Source: Candidatus Jettenia sp.
GTDB taxonomy: Bacteria > Planctomycetota > Brocadiia > Brocadiales > Brocadiaceae
Reading direction: 5' to 3'
Length of the DNA stretch: 64,000 nt
NCBI GenBank assembly: GCA_021650895.1
Contig: CP091278.1
Location: forward strand, 1,579,659 to 1,643,658
Shown here one piece after another: positions 18,827 through 27,263 of this stretch; positions within the stretch are counted from its first letter, which is position 1, and the number at the start of each line of letters is the position of its first letter. A program made the position numbers and the translations under genes. The notes under the pieces were generated by a model, which was not told the DNA's origin, did not search any database, and was given only the letters and a program-made list of their open reading frames with translations.

Positions 18827-19498
18827 TCAAATGCTTATACTTTCTCCGACCATCAATAGTACACCTCTTGTAGGAGAACTGCGCAGACCTTCTACAAATT
18901 GTCTCGGGTCTTGTTTTATCATATCAAAGGTATTATAGTGCATTGGTATCGCAATCTTAGGCTTGAGAAACTCTACTGCTTTCAGGGCATCTGTAATTCC
19001 CATAGTAAAATTATCACCTATTGGAATTAACGCAGCGTCGATAGTGTTAAGCTCTCCAATAAGTCTCATATCGGAAAAAAGCCCTGTATCGCCAGCATGA
19101 TATAGTACCTTATCCTCCATGATAAGTATAAAACCACAAGGATTTCCGGCAGTTCCTGCCTCCGTTGTAGAGCCATGATGGGCAATGGTAAGTTTTACAG
19201 TTCCAAAGGAAAAATGGTATGCACCACCGATATTCATCGGATGACTTTTTGCTCCCTTACTCTGAAAGTAGCTTGCCAGTTCAAATGGCGCAACAATCGT
19301 GGCATCGTTATTTTTACTTATTTCAACAGCATCGCCAACATGATCAAAATGACCATGACTCACAAGAATAGCGTCTACTTTTACATCTTCTGGCTTTATC
19401 TTCGCCAGAGGATTACCTTTGAGAAAAGGATCAAATATAACAGAGTACCTGCTTCCTTCAATGAGAAAGCATGAATGACCATGATATGTTATTTTCAT
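18827..19498 (-). CDS. UPF0173 metal-dependent hydrolase (metallo-beta-lactamase fold)
   Basis: This 223-residue protein has the full metallo-beta-lactamase set: MKITYHGHSCF at the start, SHGHFDHVGD (HxHxDH zinc ligands), IAHHGS, YHAGDTG (Asp ligand) and IPMHYNTF (final His). The length and order match the UPF0173 family (YtkL-like). The substrates of the family are not firmly known. Start ATG 19498 is the family's usual start. It is convergent with the isoaspartyl peptidase gene and the two stop codons are only about 60 bp apart, with no obvious terminator between. Confidence 0.92.
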   Translation of the reverse strand: MKITYHGHSCFLIEGSRYSVIFDPFLKGNPLAKIKPEDVKVDAILVSHGHFDHVGDAVEISKNNDATIVAPFELASYFQSKGAKSHPMNIGGAYHFSFGTVKLTIAHHGSTTEAGTAGNPCGFILIMEDKVLYHAGDTGLFSDMRLIGELNTIDAALIPIGDNFTMGITDALKAVEFLKPKIAIPMHYNTFDMIKQDPRQFVEGLRSSPTRGVLLMVGESISI

Positions 19499-19665
19499 AG
19501 TAGCTTCGATTCTTCTCCTGTATGTTTTAAAAGATTGTTTATAAGAAGTCTTGTCAAGGGAAACACAAGGATTGCTTAATTCTCTTTTCCTAATGAAAGA
19601 AATACTCTCTTAAGAATAAGCAAACATTGATTATCAGGCATTGTGCCTGCATCTCTTCCGAGTTT

Positions 19666-19992
19666 TTATTTCTTCCAATTTTTTATAATATCCTCAGCCC
19701 AGCTGAGTGCAGCAACAACGGTCGGAAATCCTATCGTACTGGTAAGAAGAATAATCGCATGGTATATCTCATCAGGCTTCGCCCCTGCTTTTAGGGCTCT
19801 TCTGACATGACTATGGACAGCACCTTCAGAATGGACAGTTGCTGCAGCCGCAAGCTGAATCAGATGGGTAGCCTTTTCATCGAGAGGGCCTTCCTGCCTG
19901 ATAACCTTACCAAGTTCTTCAACAGCATGAAAAAATTTCCCATACTTTTCTTTTATGGCAAGGAACTGTTCTGGTAAATTTTCGTCTGGCAT
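19666..19992 (-). CDS. Carboxymuconolactone decarboxylase / AhpD-like protein
   Basis: This is a 108-residue single-domain helical protein. The core HSEGAVHSHVRRALKAGAKPDEI aligns with the AhpD/CMD motif, followed by the C-terminal helix (FPTVVAALSWAEDI). The CxxC pair of true AhpD is absent (VHSH stands in its place), so disulphide reductase activity is unlikely. Many members of this subgroup share that feature and have no known reaction. AGGAGG lies upstream of the ATG at 19992. The gene is alone, about 170 nt upstream of the UPF0173 gene on the same strand. Confidence 0.85.
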   Translation of the reverse strand: MPDENLPEQFLAIKEKYGKFFHAVEELGKVIRQEGPLDEKATHLIQLAAAATVHSEGAVHSHVRRALKAGAKPDEIYHAIILLTSTIGFPTVVAALSWAEDIIKNWKK

Positions 19993-20138
19993 AGCATACC
20001 TCCTTTCTCGGAAATATTCAATCTAGAGGTAACCCTGAATGGACTACATATAGATAACTTAAGGAGAAATGCTCCGTTGTTATTCTTTTCCTATTTACAT
20101 TAAAATAGGCCTTCGAAGACTTTTATCTCTCATAAGAT

Positions 20139-20212
20139 GTAGGGCAAGGCTTCAGCCTTGCCTCACCGCTAGAATATACGGCCGGGATAGCAACCCTAAA
20201 GGGTTGCTCTAC
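20139..20212 (+). repeat. REPIN-like element
   Basis: It opens GTAGGGCAAGGCTTCAGCC and ends GGGTTGCTCTAC, with one C-to-T change in the right terminal repeat. AATTAAAATTCCTATACAT follows, as in the other copies. Confidence 0.75.
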
Positions 20213-20367
20213 GGAATTAAAATTCCTATACATCGAGATAGAAGCGAACCTGATGTTCTCCCATCCTTTATGTAAATCCAAAACTTATGCGTTTTCCTAC
20301 TAATTGAGGCAAACGTAAGGCTCTCTCCTATTTATGATCCAACAGTATTTAAGTAACTACCGCCAGG

Positions 20368-20583
20368 TTAAAGAGTATCCTCCAGCGCAAATCCAACTTT
20401 TATAATAACCTCCCAACGAGCAACCTTTTCATTTTCAATACGGCCTCTGGTTTCAATAACCTCAAACCATCGCATATTTCGGATAGTTTTTGATGCTCTG
20501 GCAATTGCATTTTGAATAGCATCTTCTACGGTAGTTGTGGAAGAACCTGCCAATTCAATAATTTTATATATATGATCACCCAT
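20368..20583 (-). CDS. Dodecin (flavin-binding storage protein)
   Basis: This is a 71-residue protein with the exact dodecin pattern: YKIIELAGSSTTTVEDAIQ, then RNMRWFEVIETRGRI with the stacking tryptophan (MRWFEV) that holds the flavin, and WEVIIKVGFAL at the end. Dodecins form hollow dodecamers that store or buffer riboflavin/FMN/FAD. AAAGGAG lies six bases before the ATG at 20583. It is monocistronic. Confidence 0.95.
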   Translation of the reverse strand: MGDHIYKIIELAGSSTTTVEDAIQNAIARASKTIRNMRWFEVIETRGRIENEKVARWEVIIKVGFALEDTL

Positions 20584-21004
20584 ACAGCATCTCCTTTATA
20601 TAAATTTTACCGAAATATCAATTCTATAATCATTTTACCCCTTCGGGGTTACTTATCTTGCAAGTATATCAGCCCTTTGGGCTTTGAACTATGCCTCAAA
20701 ACTTAACAAATACCATCCGAGATATACACACAGAACGGATATTCATTATCCAGATTGGTTCTATAATGACTAGCTAATCAGCAAAATGCAAATAAAATTT
20801 ATGAAGTTCCATTATTTCGAGATATGTTACCAATAAGGACGATATTAACTTCTTAACTAACATAAAATTTAATAGTCCAGTCTTATGGGAACAAAAGCAA
20901 TCTTCAGTTTATTTCGCCTTGATTTATCCACCTATTCGATTAATATATTAAAATGGTAAGAACAAAGCATTTACACAACAGATAAAAATATATTCGGCTC
21001 ATGC
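20584..21004. other. Intergenic region with short GC-rich hairpins
   Basis: The only structure I see is CCCCTTCGGGG near 20638 and AGCCCTTTGGGCT near 20671, both tight hairpins of the dispersed palindrome type. No gene. Confidence 0.5.
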
Positions 21005-21194
21005 TAGTACACTGTCAACTTAATTTATTATAATAGACTCTCTCGTATGTGTCATTGCGAGGGGTATTTTCCCGAAGCAATCTCTTTTGAAATATCCAAG
21101 GGATTGCTTCGGACAATACCCTCGCAATGACACAGCCCCATGCAGTTGAACCGATACAAACCATATTATCATGAATTATATTGACAGTGTACTA
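21005..21194 (+). mobile_element. 190-bp MITE, copy 1
   Basis: It is bounded by TA-GTACACTGTCAA and TTGACAGTGTAC-TA, i.e. perfect 12-bp terminal inverted repeats with a TA duplication, as made by IS630/Tc1-type transposases. The interior carries GTGTCATTGCGAGG and CCTCGCAATGACAC as a long internal inverted repeat. It has no coding capacity. Its reverse complement lies at 22219-22408. Confidence 0.88.
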
Positions 21195-21253
21195 GCAAAT
21201 GCATCACCCTGCAAAAATAACAAAATCAGTATCCGATATTATTTTTCGTACCT

Positions 21254-22189
21254 ATGAGAGTTATGAAGATTGTTATTCTTGATCATATTCAATTAGTAGA
21301 ACGGCACGTTACAATACTGAAGGAACTTGGAAATGTGGTAAGGTATAATAGTCCCCCTTTAACTGAAATGGAGAACATTGAAAGGATTGCAGGCGCAAAG
21401 ATACTTATATCTGGTTGGACAAATATCACAACAAATATTATTCAAAATTCTCCTTCACTAAAATTCATAGTTGTGCCAGCAGTAGGATATGAGAATGTAG
21501 ATGTAAAAGCAGCATCACAGATGGGGATTATGGTATCAAACTGCCCTACACACAATACTCAAGCTGTAGCTGAACATACGATAGCGTTAATGCTTTTGAT
21601 TGCACGCAGAGTTACTGAAGCAAATACCCACCTTAAAAATGGCGAATGGAAACCATCGAAGTATATGGGTATAGAACTGAGAAATAAGAGATTAGGACTT
21701 ATAGGATATGGCAATATAGGAAGAACCGTAGCACACATTGCCCAAAACATAGGAATGAAAGTTTCTCACGCAAATTCCAAAACCCCGCCGAACGATTTAG
21801 ACCAACTTATCGCAAACTCGGATTTTGTCAGCTTACATCTCCCTATTACTAATAAAACCAGGCATCTTATTAATGAGAGAAGACTGCGGCTTATGAAAAA
21901 AGATGCATATCTTATAAATACTGCACGGGGTGCAATACTGGACCAAAAAGCGCTTATCAAGGTAATAAAATCAGGCCATTTGGCAGGTGTCGCTTTGGAT
22001 GTATTCGAAAACGAGCCACATACCGGTAAATTATCAGGAGAATTATTGGACTTGGTAAGATGTCATAATGTTGTTGCTACACCTCACATGGGATTTAATA
22101 CACAAGAGGCATCATATCGGTTAGGTGAAGAACTCATAGCAAACATACAAGCAATAATTAGTGGAAATCCGATAAATATTGTATCCTGA
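21254..22189 (+). CDS. D-isomer-specific 2-hydroxyacid dehydrogenase
   Basis: This is a 311-residue NAD-dependent dehydrogenase interconverting 2-oxo and D-2-hydroxy acids. The exact substrate (glycerate, lactate, phosphoglycerate type) cannot be told. Features in order: VGYENVDV, the helix TQAVAEHTIALMLLIARR, the NAD fold GLIGYGNIGRTVA, LHLPITNKTRHLI, NTARGAILD (catalytic Arg), DVFENEP (catalytic Glu) and VATPHMGFNT (catalytic His). It is full length. ATG 21254 or 21263 could start it; neither has a strong ribosome site. The gene is framed by two MITE copies in opposite orientation, so it could have been picked up or could move as a unit. Confidence 0.9.
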   Translation: MRVMKIVILDHIQLVERHVTILKELGNVVRYNSPPLTEMENIERIAGAKILISGWTNITTNIIQNSPSLKFIVVPAVGYENVDVKAASQMGIMVSNCPTHNTQAVAEHTIALMLLIARRVTEANTHLKNGEWKPSKYMGIELRNKRLGLIGYGNIGRTVAHIAQNIGMKVSHANSKTPPNDLDQLIANSDFVSLHLPITNKTRHLINERRLRLMKKDAYLINTARGAILDQKALIKVIKSGHLAGVALDVFENEPHTGKLSGELLDLVRCHNVVATPHMGFNTQEASYRLGEELIANIQAIISGNPINIVS

Positions 22190-22218
22190 TAACTCGCAGA
22201 AAGTATAAAAATCGAAAC

Positions 22219-22408
22219 TAGTACACTGTCAATATAATTCATGATAATATGGTTTGTATCGGTTCAACTGCATGGGGCTGTGTCATTGCGAGGGTATTGT
22301 CCGAAGCAATCCCCTGGACATTTTAAAAGAGATTGCTTCGGGAAAATACCCCTCGCAATGACACATACGAGAGAGTCTATTATAATAAATTAAGTTGACA
22401 GTGTACTA
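22219..22408 (-). mobile_element. 190-bp MITE, copy 2 (inverted relative to copy 1)
   Basis: It has the same ends (TA-GTACACTGTCAA ... TTGACAGTGTAC-TA) and the same 190-bp length as copy 1 but reads as its reverse complement. Differences between copies are few (for example TTTTGAAATATCC versus the complement of GGACATTTTAAAA). Confidence 0.88.
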
Positions 22409-22436
22409 GTTCCGTGAAATGCTCTCCTGGTATTGA

Positions 22437-22688
22437 TTAACGCAGCGGTTTCAATAAATATTCCAATCCATTCAGCTTAATTTCATAGATACACTCGAGC
22501 ATAGTACCTAATTCACCTTTGGGGAATCCCTGTTGGGCAAACCACACAATATACGCCTCAGGCAAATCAATCAACAATCTTCCTTTATATTTGCCGAACG
22601 GCATACGTGTCTGTACAAGTTTTAAAAGATACTCTTTATCGGGGAACATAGCGTTTGTTTTATAAGTACCTAACCGTAATTTTTTCAA
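22437..22688 (-). CDS. DUF3820 family protein
   Basis: This small soluble protein of 83 residues has the family core TRMPFGKYKGRLLIDLPEAYIVWFAQQGFPKGELG. The MPFGKYKG and LPxxYxxWF elements are typical of DUF3820, a domain related to a C-terminal module found with some exonucleases. Its activity is unknown. The start overlaps the stop of the GIY-YIG gene by four bases (ATGA), so it is translationally coupled as the last gene of a three-gene operon. Confidence 0.82.
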   Translation of the reverse strand: MKKLRLGTYKTNAMFPDKEYLLKLVQTRMPFGKYKGRLLIDLPEAYIVWFAQQGFPKGELGTMLECIYEIKLNGLEYLLKPLR

Positions 22689-22957
22689 ATTCCTTTTATT
22701 TTGATTTTACCATCAACGAACATCTCTTTCTCAATTTTTGACAGTTTTTTTACTTGTGCTTCAACCTTTAACGCCATACCCTTACTTCCAATCTCCTTTT
22801 TCATAATCAACGTTAAAGGGCCTTTTCCTCTTAAGTATTTTGATCCTTTTTTACCATTTCCTGTATGTTCTGCAAATCTTCTTTCTACATCGGTAGTAAT
22901 GCCTGTGTATAATCTTCCCTGTTTACATCGTATCACATACAAAAACCAATTATTCAT
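22685..22957 (-). CDS. GIY-YIG family nuclease (UPF0213-like)
   Basis: This 90-residue single-domain protein has the FLYVIRC...LYTGITTD variant of the GIY-YIG motif, ERRFAEHTGN with the Arg and His of the catalytic centre, and ALKVEAQVKKLSK with the conserved metal-binding Glu. Small stand-alone members are thought to act on nucleic acid, but their role is not settled. It overlaps the neighbours on both sides by four bases (ATGA), placing it as the middle gene of the pepF operon. Confidence 0.9.
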   Translation of the reverse strand: MNNWFLYVIRCKQGRLYTGITTDVERRFAEHTGNGKKGSKYLRGKGPLTLIMKKEIGSKGMALKVEAQVKKLSKIEKEMFVDGKIKIKGI

Positions 22958-24741
22958 GATAATGATTTATACTCTGCCAGTAGTTTCCTGAATTTGTTAA
23001 CCGTCATTTCATACGCTTCTTTTCCGGTAAGGTCAACCCCGGCATCTTTCAGAATTTCAAGTGGTTCCTTGTGTGATCCTGCTTTCAGGAATGTCAAATA
23101 ATCTTCGACAGCGCCTTTTTCACCGGAGGTTACACGCTCGGATAAAGCGATTGCCGCGGACAAACTGGTAGCATATTTGTATACATAAAATGCATGGTAA
23201 AAATGGGGAATTCTCGCCCATTCATAGTTTAACTGATCATCAATAACTATCCCATTACCCAGATATGTTTCAAGATTTTTCCGGTATATGTCGGTTATGC
23301 TTTTTGCAATCAGTGCCTTGCCGGATTCGGCCATTTCATGAATATCTTTTTCGAAATTTGCGAACATGGTCTGTCTGTAGAAGGTTGCCTCTATGCGTTT
23401 CATGTTGTGATACAGAAAAAATTTCTTCTCTTCACTGGATTTAGCAATCTTTGACATATGATCAAACAACAAAGCTTCATTGAATGTCGATGCTATCTCA
23501 GCCAAAAAGATTGGATTTTGATAATAGATATAGGGTTGATTTTCAATGGAGTAGTCCCGATGCAGGCAATGGCCGAATTCATGAGTAAATGTTGAAACGT
23601 CAGAGAATTTTTCCGTGTAATTTAAAAAAATTAATCCCCTGCTCGCATAACTACCCCAGGAGAACGCCCCTGATCTCTTGCCGGGGGATTCAAATACATC
23701 AATTACCCTCGCATGAACAGTAGAATCGTACTTCCTGAGATATTCTGCACCGAGGGGTTCAAGGGCTGTACGAACCAGATCGATTGCTTCTTCATAGGAA
23801 TATTTCTTATCAACTTCATGAACCAGGGGAACATAATTATCATAGAAGTGTAATTTTTCAATTCCAAGCTCTTCCTGTTTCAGGGCATTGAATTCACTGA
23901 TCGCATCAATGTTTTCTTTTACAACCTCAATGAGATTACTGAATACCGTGGTTGGCACGTAATCGGGAAACAGGGACATCTCCAGCATAGACGAATAGTT
24001 CCGAACCTTCGCCAGTTTAATATTTGCAAGTACATGTGCTGCATAGGTATTTGCCAGGACGTCAATATTCTGCCGGTAAGGCCGGTAATAATAATCAAAT
24101 GCTTTTTGCCGGAGAGCCCGGTCGGGTGATTCCAACAATTGCGTATACTTTGCATGAGAAAGACGAATTATTTCTCCCTTATGTTCAAATTCCCCGAATG
24201 AAATATTGTTATCATTATAAGCCGAAAAAATATCATCAGACTTATCTAGGGCAATTTTCAGTTCCGCTAAAACAGTTTCCGTTTCTTCAGAAAGGATATG
24301 AGGATTGTACCGGGCATAGCCTTCCAGAAAGAAGCGATACCCCGCCAGATGAGGATTTTCACGAATCATGGTATCGATATCATTCTGTGATAAAGAGGAC
24401 AGCTCTTTTTTAATAAAAACAGTTTGTGCGGAAATCTTTGAGGCGAGCAGTTCGATACGCCCTTTCATCTCTTCATATATGGCGTTTCGGGTATTCTCAA
24501 AAAAGCGGACATTTGCATACACATATAAATTTTCTCTCATGATAGAATGGTTAATATAAAACTGCATAAACTGCTCAAGTTTATAGGGATCGGCAAGAGA
24601 GCCTTTGAACTTGAGAAGCTGAGGAAATTCTTTTTCTACCTTGCGATAATCTTCTTCCCAGCTATCATCTGATACATACAAAACAGACACATCCCATTTA
24701 TAGGTATCTTCTATTTGATCCCGGATTTTATTCTTGCTCAT
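22954..24741 (-). CDS. pepF: Oligoendopeptidase F (M3 zinc metallopeptidase)
   Basis: This is a cytoplasmic zinc peptidase that trims oligopeptides, about 595 residues and normal in length. The M3 zinc site is FTHEFGHCLHRDY (HExxH form: HEFGH) with the downstream Glu in EIASTFNEALL. The C-terminal YATSLSAAIALSERV and GSHKEPLEILKDAGVDLT are typical of the family end. The N-terminal oligo-F domain (residues about 100-230) is present. The start at 24741 gives MSKNKIRDQIEDTYKWDVS. It is the first gene of an operon with the GIY-YIG and DUF3820 genes. Confidence 0.95.
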   Translation of the reverse strand: MSKNKIRDQIEDTYKWDVSVLYVSDDSWEEDYRKVEKEFPQLLKFKGSLADPYKLEQFMQFYINHSIMRENLYVYANVRFFENTRNAIYEEMKGRIELLASKISAQTVFIKKELSSLSQNDIDTMIRENPHLAGYRFFLEGYARYNPHILSEETETVLAELKIALDKSDDIFSAYNDNNISFGEFEHKGEIIRLSHAKYTQLLESPDRALRQKAFDYYYRPYRQNIDVLANTYAAHVLANIKLAKVRNYSSMLEMSLFPDYVPTTVFSNLIEVVKENIDAISEFNALKQEELGIEKLHFYDNYVPLVHEVDKKYSYEEAIDLVRTALEPLGAEYLRKYDSTVHARVIDVFESPGKRSGAFSWGSYASRGLIFLNYTEKFSDVSTFTHEFGHCLHRDYSIENQPYIYYQNPIFLAEIASTFNEALLFDHMSKIAKSSEEKKFFLYHNMKRIEATFYRQTMFANFEKDIHEMAESGKALIAKSITDIYRKNLETYLGNGIVIDDQLNYEWARIPHFYHAFYVYKYATSLSAAIALSERVTSGEKGAVEDYLTFLKAGSHKEPLEILKDAGVDLTGKEAYEMTVNKFRKLLAEYKSLS

Positions 24742-24887
24742 ATATTTTTATTTCATCGTCCCTTCTTTATATCCAAATATGTATGGTTGTCGGCGCAAAC
24801 CTGTCACAATAGCCTGACTTGCCGTAGTATGTCTTCTATAGTAATCCAAAACAGAGAACAAAAAATTGGTTAAAAAATCAAATAAAA

Positions 24888-24919
24888 AATCCCAATATCC
24901 TTTTACCGATATTGGGATT
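24888..24919 (-). terminator. Rho-independent terminator after the cold-shock gene
   Basis: A 12-bp perfect stem AATCCCAATATC/GATATTGGGATT with loop CTTTTACC is followed on the minus strand by TTTTTTATTTG. It lies about 110 nt after the cold-shock stop codon. T runs on the plus side are weaker. Confidence 0.8.
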
Positions 24920-25028
24920 CCTTATTTTGTTATTATAATTATATTGAGTCGATTACTCTATATTCTTTTATATACTATAACTATTTAGTTGTTTCTACTT
25001 TAAAATAAGAGTACGCTTTTACATACAT

Positions 25029-25229
25029 TTATAATTTAACAACTTTTGCTGCCTTATAACCCTTTTGGTCTTTAATAACCTCGAAGTCAACCTTATCTCC
25101 TTCGGCGAGAGTTCTAAATCCACTACCTTGAATTTCGGTCTGGTGTACAAAAACATCAGTTCCGTTATCCTGAGTAATAAAACCAAAACCCTTTTTGTCA
25201 TTAAACCATTTTACTGTTCCAGCTGCCAT
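25029..25229 (-). CDS. csp: Cold-shock domain protein (CspA family)
   Basis: This 66-residue single OB-fold RNA chaperone has [17 protein letters not shown] (RNP1), [10 protein letters not shown] (RNP2) and [17 protein letters not shown]. All core aromatic residues for single-stranded RNA/DNA binding are present. AAAGGGGGTGA lies just before ATG 25229. The 5' UTR probably starts close to the palindrome at 25275-25300, which terminates the upstream transcript. The copy-specific role (cold or general) cannot be told. Confidence 0.96.
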   Translation of the reverse strand: MAAGTVKWFNDKKGFGFITQDNGTDVFVHQTEIQGSGFRTLAEGDKVDFEVIKDQKGYKAAKVVKL

Positions 25230-25274
25230 TCAAATCACCCCCTTTAAGCATAAAAAAGTTAGAAAATAAAAAAA

Positions 25275-25300
25275 GCTACAATAGTTGCAACTATTGTAGC
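25275..25300 (-). terminator. Rho-independent terminator between radical SAM and cold-shock genes
   Basis: GCTACAATAGTTG and its complement make a perfect 26-bp palindrome, followed on the minus strand by TTTTTTTATTTTC. It ends transcription coming from the radical SAM gene about 45 nt ahead of the cold-shock start. Confidence 0.75.
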
Positions 25301-25436
25301 CTTATTATCACATCAAAACATATAATACGAATCTTGTAATACAGCCAAAAGTCAACTATGTTTATTATATTACTACATATCATATGTTAAAACAATACTA
25401 AATAATAATATATTTTATAATTTGAACCTTCCTAAA

Positions 25437-26915
25437 TTAAAGGACGTGTAATTCACTAATTTTGCGAAAATGATGACCGTAAATTGCAAGAGTAACAGAG
25501 AGCGATAACAATTCCCGACGATGAAAAGACGTCCATAATAAGAGTTTCCAAAATTGGGTACGCTCATTGCCAATAATACCAATGTAGTAGATAACACGAA
25601 ATAATGCCAATATATGACTAAATTCAAATTGGGCTTTAACCTTTGGCATTTTATATTCACGAAAAAAGGTCTTTATGCGCTGATAATAGTTTTCAGGGGA
25701 ATAAATATATCTCAATATATTTTTATATCCTTCCTGAAATGTATCCATGTCCATGGTAGGAATAATGTTTGTTGTGCCGTCTACATTATCCCCTGACATC
25801 TGTCCAAGTAAACGTCCCTCTTGCTTTAGACGTTCGTATAGTTTTGTTCCTGCAGGGGCCTGAAGCAGCCCAATCATTGCTGACACAATCCCGCTTTTCT
25901 GTATAAAATCAATTTGCCGCTGAAAAATGGATGGCGTGTCACTATCAAAACCTACGATAAAGCCTGCTTGTACTTGCAGTCCGGCTCGCTGAATACGTCG
26001 CACGTCTTCAATTAAATTACGGTTTTTGTTCTGTTTTTTGTTACATTCTGCCAGGCCATCCGTATCCGGCGTCTCAATCCCAACAAAAACCGCATCAAAG
26101 CCTGCTTCAGACATCATTCGCATCAAGTCATCATCATCAGCCAGGTTAATAGAGGCTTCTGTGTTAAACGGTATCGGTACATGTTCTTTTTGCCATTTAA
26201 TTAAAGCAGGAAGCAATTCTTCCTTGAGGCTTTTTTTGCTCCCGATGAGGTTATCATCTACGAAGAATACGGGTCCACGCCACCCCATACGATAGAAACT
26301 ATCCAGCTCGGCAATGATTTGTTCAGCGGTTTTGGTACGTGGGCGTCTTCCAAATAATGATGTCACATTGCAGAACTCGCAATGGTATGGACAACCCCGG
26401 GAGTACTGTATACTCATCGAGGCATATTGCCTCAGATCGGCTAATTCCCAAAGAGGTGTTGGGGTCTCTCGAATATCAGCAAACTGAGATGTGGTGTATA
26501 TCCGCCTGGCACAATTGTTATTCAGATCGTCTAAAAAGGACGGCAAGGTTATCTCTGCTTCGTTAAGAACGAAATGGTCGACATGCTCAAATTGCTCATG
26601 CTCGCTCGTGAATAAAGGTCCCCCGGCAACCACCTTAAGGTTGGCTTCCTTGCAGCGTCTAATGATCTGCTGAGCCGACGTTCTTTGTATAACCATACTG
26701 CTGATAAATGCATAATCCGCCCATAACAGATCTTCATCCTTGAGTCTTGTCACATTGACATCAACTAAACGCTTTGACCACTCAGGTGGTAGCATTGCAG
26801 CAACTGTCAGTAGTCCTAGTGGCGGAAAGGAGGCCTTTTTACGTATGAACTTAAGTGCATGTTTGAAACTCCAGAATGTATCTGGGAACTCGGGGTATAT
26901 CAACAGTATATTCAT
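25437..26915 (-). CDS. B12-binding radical SAM protein (DUF4070-type)
   Basis: This 492-residue protein has an N-terminal cobalamin-binding Rossmann-like domain (residues 1-150; MNILLIYPEFP, VVAGGPLFTSEHEQF) and a radical SAM barrel with the cluster motif CPYHCEFC (CxxxCxxC) near residue 180, followed by FFVDDNLIGSKKSL and FVGIETPDTDGL. A helical C-terminal region of DUF4070 type completes it. This architecture is shared by HpnP-like methylases (hopanoid C-2 methylase) and many uncharacterised enzymes, so C-methylation of a lipid or other inert carbon is plausible but unproven. The next gene upstream on the same strand is an alpha-oxoamine synthase, about 350 bp away. Confidence 0.88.
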   Translation of the reverse strand: MNILLIYPEFPDTFWSFKHALKFIRKKASFPPLGLLTVAAMLPPEWSKRLVDVNVTRLKDEDLLWADYAFISSMVIQRTSAQQIIRRCKEANLKVVAGGPLFTSEHEQFEHVDHFVLNEAEITLPSFLDDLNNNCARRIYTTSQFADIRETPTPLWELADLRQYASMSIQYSRGCPYHCEFCNVTSLFGRRPRTKTAEQIIAELDSFYRMGWRGPVFFVDDNLIGSKKSLKEELLPALIKWQKEHVPIPFNTEASINLADDDDLMRMMSEAGFDAVFVGIETPDTDGLAECNKKQNKNRNLIEDVRRIQRAGLQVQAGFIVGFDSDTPSIFQRQIDFIQKSGIVSAMIGLLQAPAGTKLYERLKQEGRLLGQMSGDNVDGTTNIIPTMDMDTFQEGYKNILRYIYSPENYYQRIKTFFREYKMPKVKAQFEFSHILALFRVIYYIGIIGNERTQFWKLLLWTSFHRRELLSLSVTLAIYGHHFRKISELHVL

Positions 26916-27263
26916 TATGTTTGTCAGAATAACCTCAATAAATATTAAAAATACTCCTACACAGCTAATTATAATCTTTACCTTTTATAACATAAATAAA
27001 CATGATGTCAAATGCAAAAGGAAGCGAAAGGAAGGTCGATGAGAATTTTCCAGTAATATCAAGAGGTTAAAGGAGATGCTTCAAAAGGAGAACAGAGGTA
27101 ACTTTGAACTTATGCTGATGTTCAAGTTCACTACAGGCTTACAGAAATGTGAGATAAAAAATATCGGGTAAAGACATAACCTTTTACCTCTGCATTCTCA
27201 AGTTCATAGTAGTAATCTTTTGAGAAGGAGTTATTCTGCCGTAGGGTTTTATGTAAGTTTTTA
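26916..27263. other. Intergenic region, nothing convincing
   Basis: It is AT-rich, with no stable hairpin. A 31-codon plus-strand frame at 27075 abuts its apparent ribosome site and is not called. Confidence 0.5.
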
